IMG/VR virus record: IMGVR_UViG_3300036846_000525
Location: 1 to 22,756 of that record
Source: a virus
Strand: one strand, 5' to 3'
DNA: 22,756 nucleotides
Shown: positions 22,088 to 22,756 of the stretch, piece after piece
Position numbering within the stretch: the first letter of the stretch is position 1
How the letters are laid out: every line of letters starts with the position of its first letter
The notes under the pieces: generated by a model
What the model was told of the DNA's origin: nothing
Database searches by the model: none
Seen by the model: only the letters and a program-made list of their open reading frames with translations
Program-made: the position numbers and the translations under genes

Positions 22088-22295
22088 CGAGTTCGACTGC
22101 TGTCAGGGGATCGACCCAGCGGCAGACGACCCGCAGGCCGTCCGGCTTCACGTCGAGGCGCTGGAGCATCACGGGTCCGTCCCAGTAGCCGTCGCGCACG
22201 GCGACGGTTTCGTAGAGGGCTCGGCCTCCCCGGATGCGGATGTACTGGTCGCCGTCGTAGCCGATCAGCGCGAACGCGGTGATGTGGTTAGTCAT
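22062..22295 (-). CDS. 77-aa hypothetical protein
   Basis: Two starts are possible. ATG at 22302-22304 has GAGG touching it, whereas ATG at 22293-22295 has GAGG eight bases upstream, so I choose the latter (MTNHITAFALIG). It overlaps the end of the 42-aa gene by eight bases. The protein appears to be a small beta-rich domain (DQYIRIRGGRALYETVAVRDG; VMLQRLDVKPDGLRVVCRW) with an acidic-polar C-terminus ending in Cys. The C-terminal codons lie inside the palindrome of promoter copy 2. No family recognised. Confidence 0.7.
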   Translation of the reverse strand: MTNHITAFALIGYDGDQYIRIRGGRALYETVAVRDGYWDGPVMLQRLDVKPDGLRVVCRWVDPLTAVELVDKTHDVC

Positions 22296-22416
22296 CGCGC
22301 TCATCCTCGGTGTCCATCGCGAGGTCGAGCCGCCGGTCGCGCTCAGCCAACTCGTCGTCGGTCAGCTTGCGCTGGCGGGGCAGGCCCCACCCGTAGTCGT
22401 TCCCATCCCACGTCAT
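22288..22416 (-). CDS. 42-aa hypothetical protein
   Basis: Short frame with ATG at 22414-22416, six bases after CCGACCGAGGAG of promoter copy 1, ending in TAA that overlaps the next gene. The product starts MTWDGNDYGWGLPRQRK and continues as a charged helix (LTDDELAERDRRLDLAMD) with an acidic end. The strong start signal, the promoter and the overlap are why I accept it despite its size. No family recognised. Confidence 0.7.
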   Translation of the reverse strand: MTWDGNDYGWGLPRQRKLTDDELAERDRRLDLAMDTEDERDD

Positions 22417-22422
22417 GCTGTG

Positions 22423-22474
22423 CTCCTCGGTCGGATTGCTCTCCGAGCATAGCACACGACGTGCGTCTAGTCTA
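22423..22474 (-). promoter_or_regulatory. Recurrent promoter/operator/start unit, copy 1
   Basis: Minus strand: -35-like TAGACT (22469-22474), 17-base spacer containing GCACGTCGTGTGC, -10-like TATGCT (22446-22451), then CCGACCGAGGAG (22423-22434), six bases before the ATG. It begins within the stop codon of the right-edge gene. Confidence 0.6.
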
Positions 22475-22756
22475 GCTGGCAGGCACCCTGCGGGAGTGGC
22501 CCTTGATGAAGCGCGTCGGCTGTCCCTTGACGTGACCCTTCGCGCTGTTCGTCATCTTGGCGATGGACGTTCTCTGTCCGCAGCCGCACTTGCACAGCCC
22601 CGGCCCGTGAACCGGCTCGGGACGCTCGACGCGATCCCAGGTGTCGCCCCGTACCGCCATCTGCACGGTCGAGATAGACACGCCGTATTCGTCGGCGAGA
22701 GCACGGCTCCGCTCGCCTGCGTGGTAGCGCTCACGGATCGCTCGCACGCTCTCCAA
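22472..22756 (-). CDS. Partial DNA-binding protein: helix-turn-helix plus CxCGCG/RFIxGH module
   Basis: The frame is open to the right edge, so the true start is probably outside; a TTG at the very edge is not a convincing start. The visible 94 residues have an HTH-like part (IRERYHAGERSRALADEYGV, then SISTVQMAVRGDTW) like the small DNA-binding repeats found in phage homing endonucleases and regulators. A second part contains CKCGCGQRTSIA and KGQPTRFIKGH, a module I associate with actinophage HNH-type endonucleases. No HNH catalytic motif is seen before the stop, so it is either N-terminal outside the window or absent. Could be a homing-endonuclease relative or a regulator derived from one. 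Confidence 0.7.
   Translation of the reverse strand: MESVRAIRERYHAGERSRALADEYGVSISTVQMAVRGDTWDRVERPEPVHGPGLCKCGCGQRTSIAKMTNSAKGHVKGQPTRFIKGHSRRVPAS

Noticed and set aside
22296-22304. Upstream ATG for the 77-aa gene at 22304
   Set aside because: Its GAGG touches the start codon, whereas the ATG at 22295 has the same GAGG at proper spacing.

Overview
This looks like about 23 kb of a tailed-phage (or prophage) genome from a high-GC actinobacterial host. The coding DNA is GC-rich, gene ends overlap tightly (TGATG or GTGA junctions), GTG starts are common, and there is a clear portal protein followed by a MuF-type head protein. Most of the small proteins belong to kinds seen in actinobacteriophages. 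I cannot name the host genus. No terminase, major capsid, tail, integrase, tRNA or CRISPR array is visible in the window.

All genes but two run on the minus strand, so the map reads from right to left. From the right edge there is a partial DNA-binding/HNH-associated-type gene, then small genes of unknown function, a secreted protein, a zinc-ribbon protein, a 417-residue protein, and a Spo11/topoisomerase VI A-like TOPRIM protein. Four more small genes lead into the portal (14739-16832). Leftward of the portal, a two-gene cassette on the PLUS strand (13159-14387) interrupts the order. Then come a 1312-residue MuF fusion protein, a 52-residue linker gene, a 2683-residue giant protein, a 71-residue protein and a gene running off the left edge.

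Three things stand out. (1) The plus-strand cassette encodes a stand-alone protein with the hallmark glycine-rich loop of RAMP/Cas7-type RNA-binding proteins, overlapped by a helical partner gene. It is bounded on both sides by strongly strand-asymmetric repeats that would make C-rich, G-poor RNA on every transcript leaving the cassette outward, as Rho-dependent insulators would. (2) The MuF protein and the giant protein together carry a set of effector-like domains (ADP-ribosyltransferase-like, Nudix, zeta-type kinase, and two copies of a kinase-like fold, one probably inactivated and split by the Nudix domain). Many SH3-like modules link them, which suggests proteins packaged in the head and delivered with the DNA. 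(3) A recurrent promoter unit (a GCAC...GTGC palindrome, a TAnnnT -10-like box, then CCGACCGAGGAG six bases before the start codon) precedes most transcription units and points to shared control by one phage regulator.

Functional calls rest on reading motifs by eye. No database search or structure prediction was possible, and confidence values reflect that.
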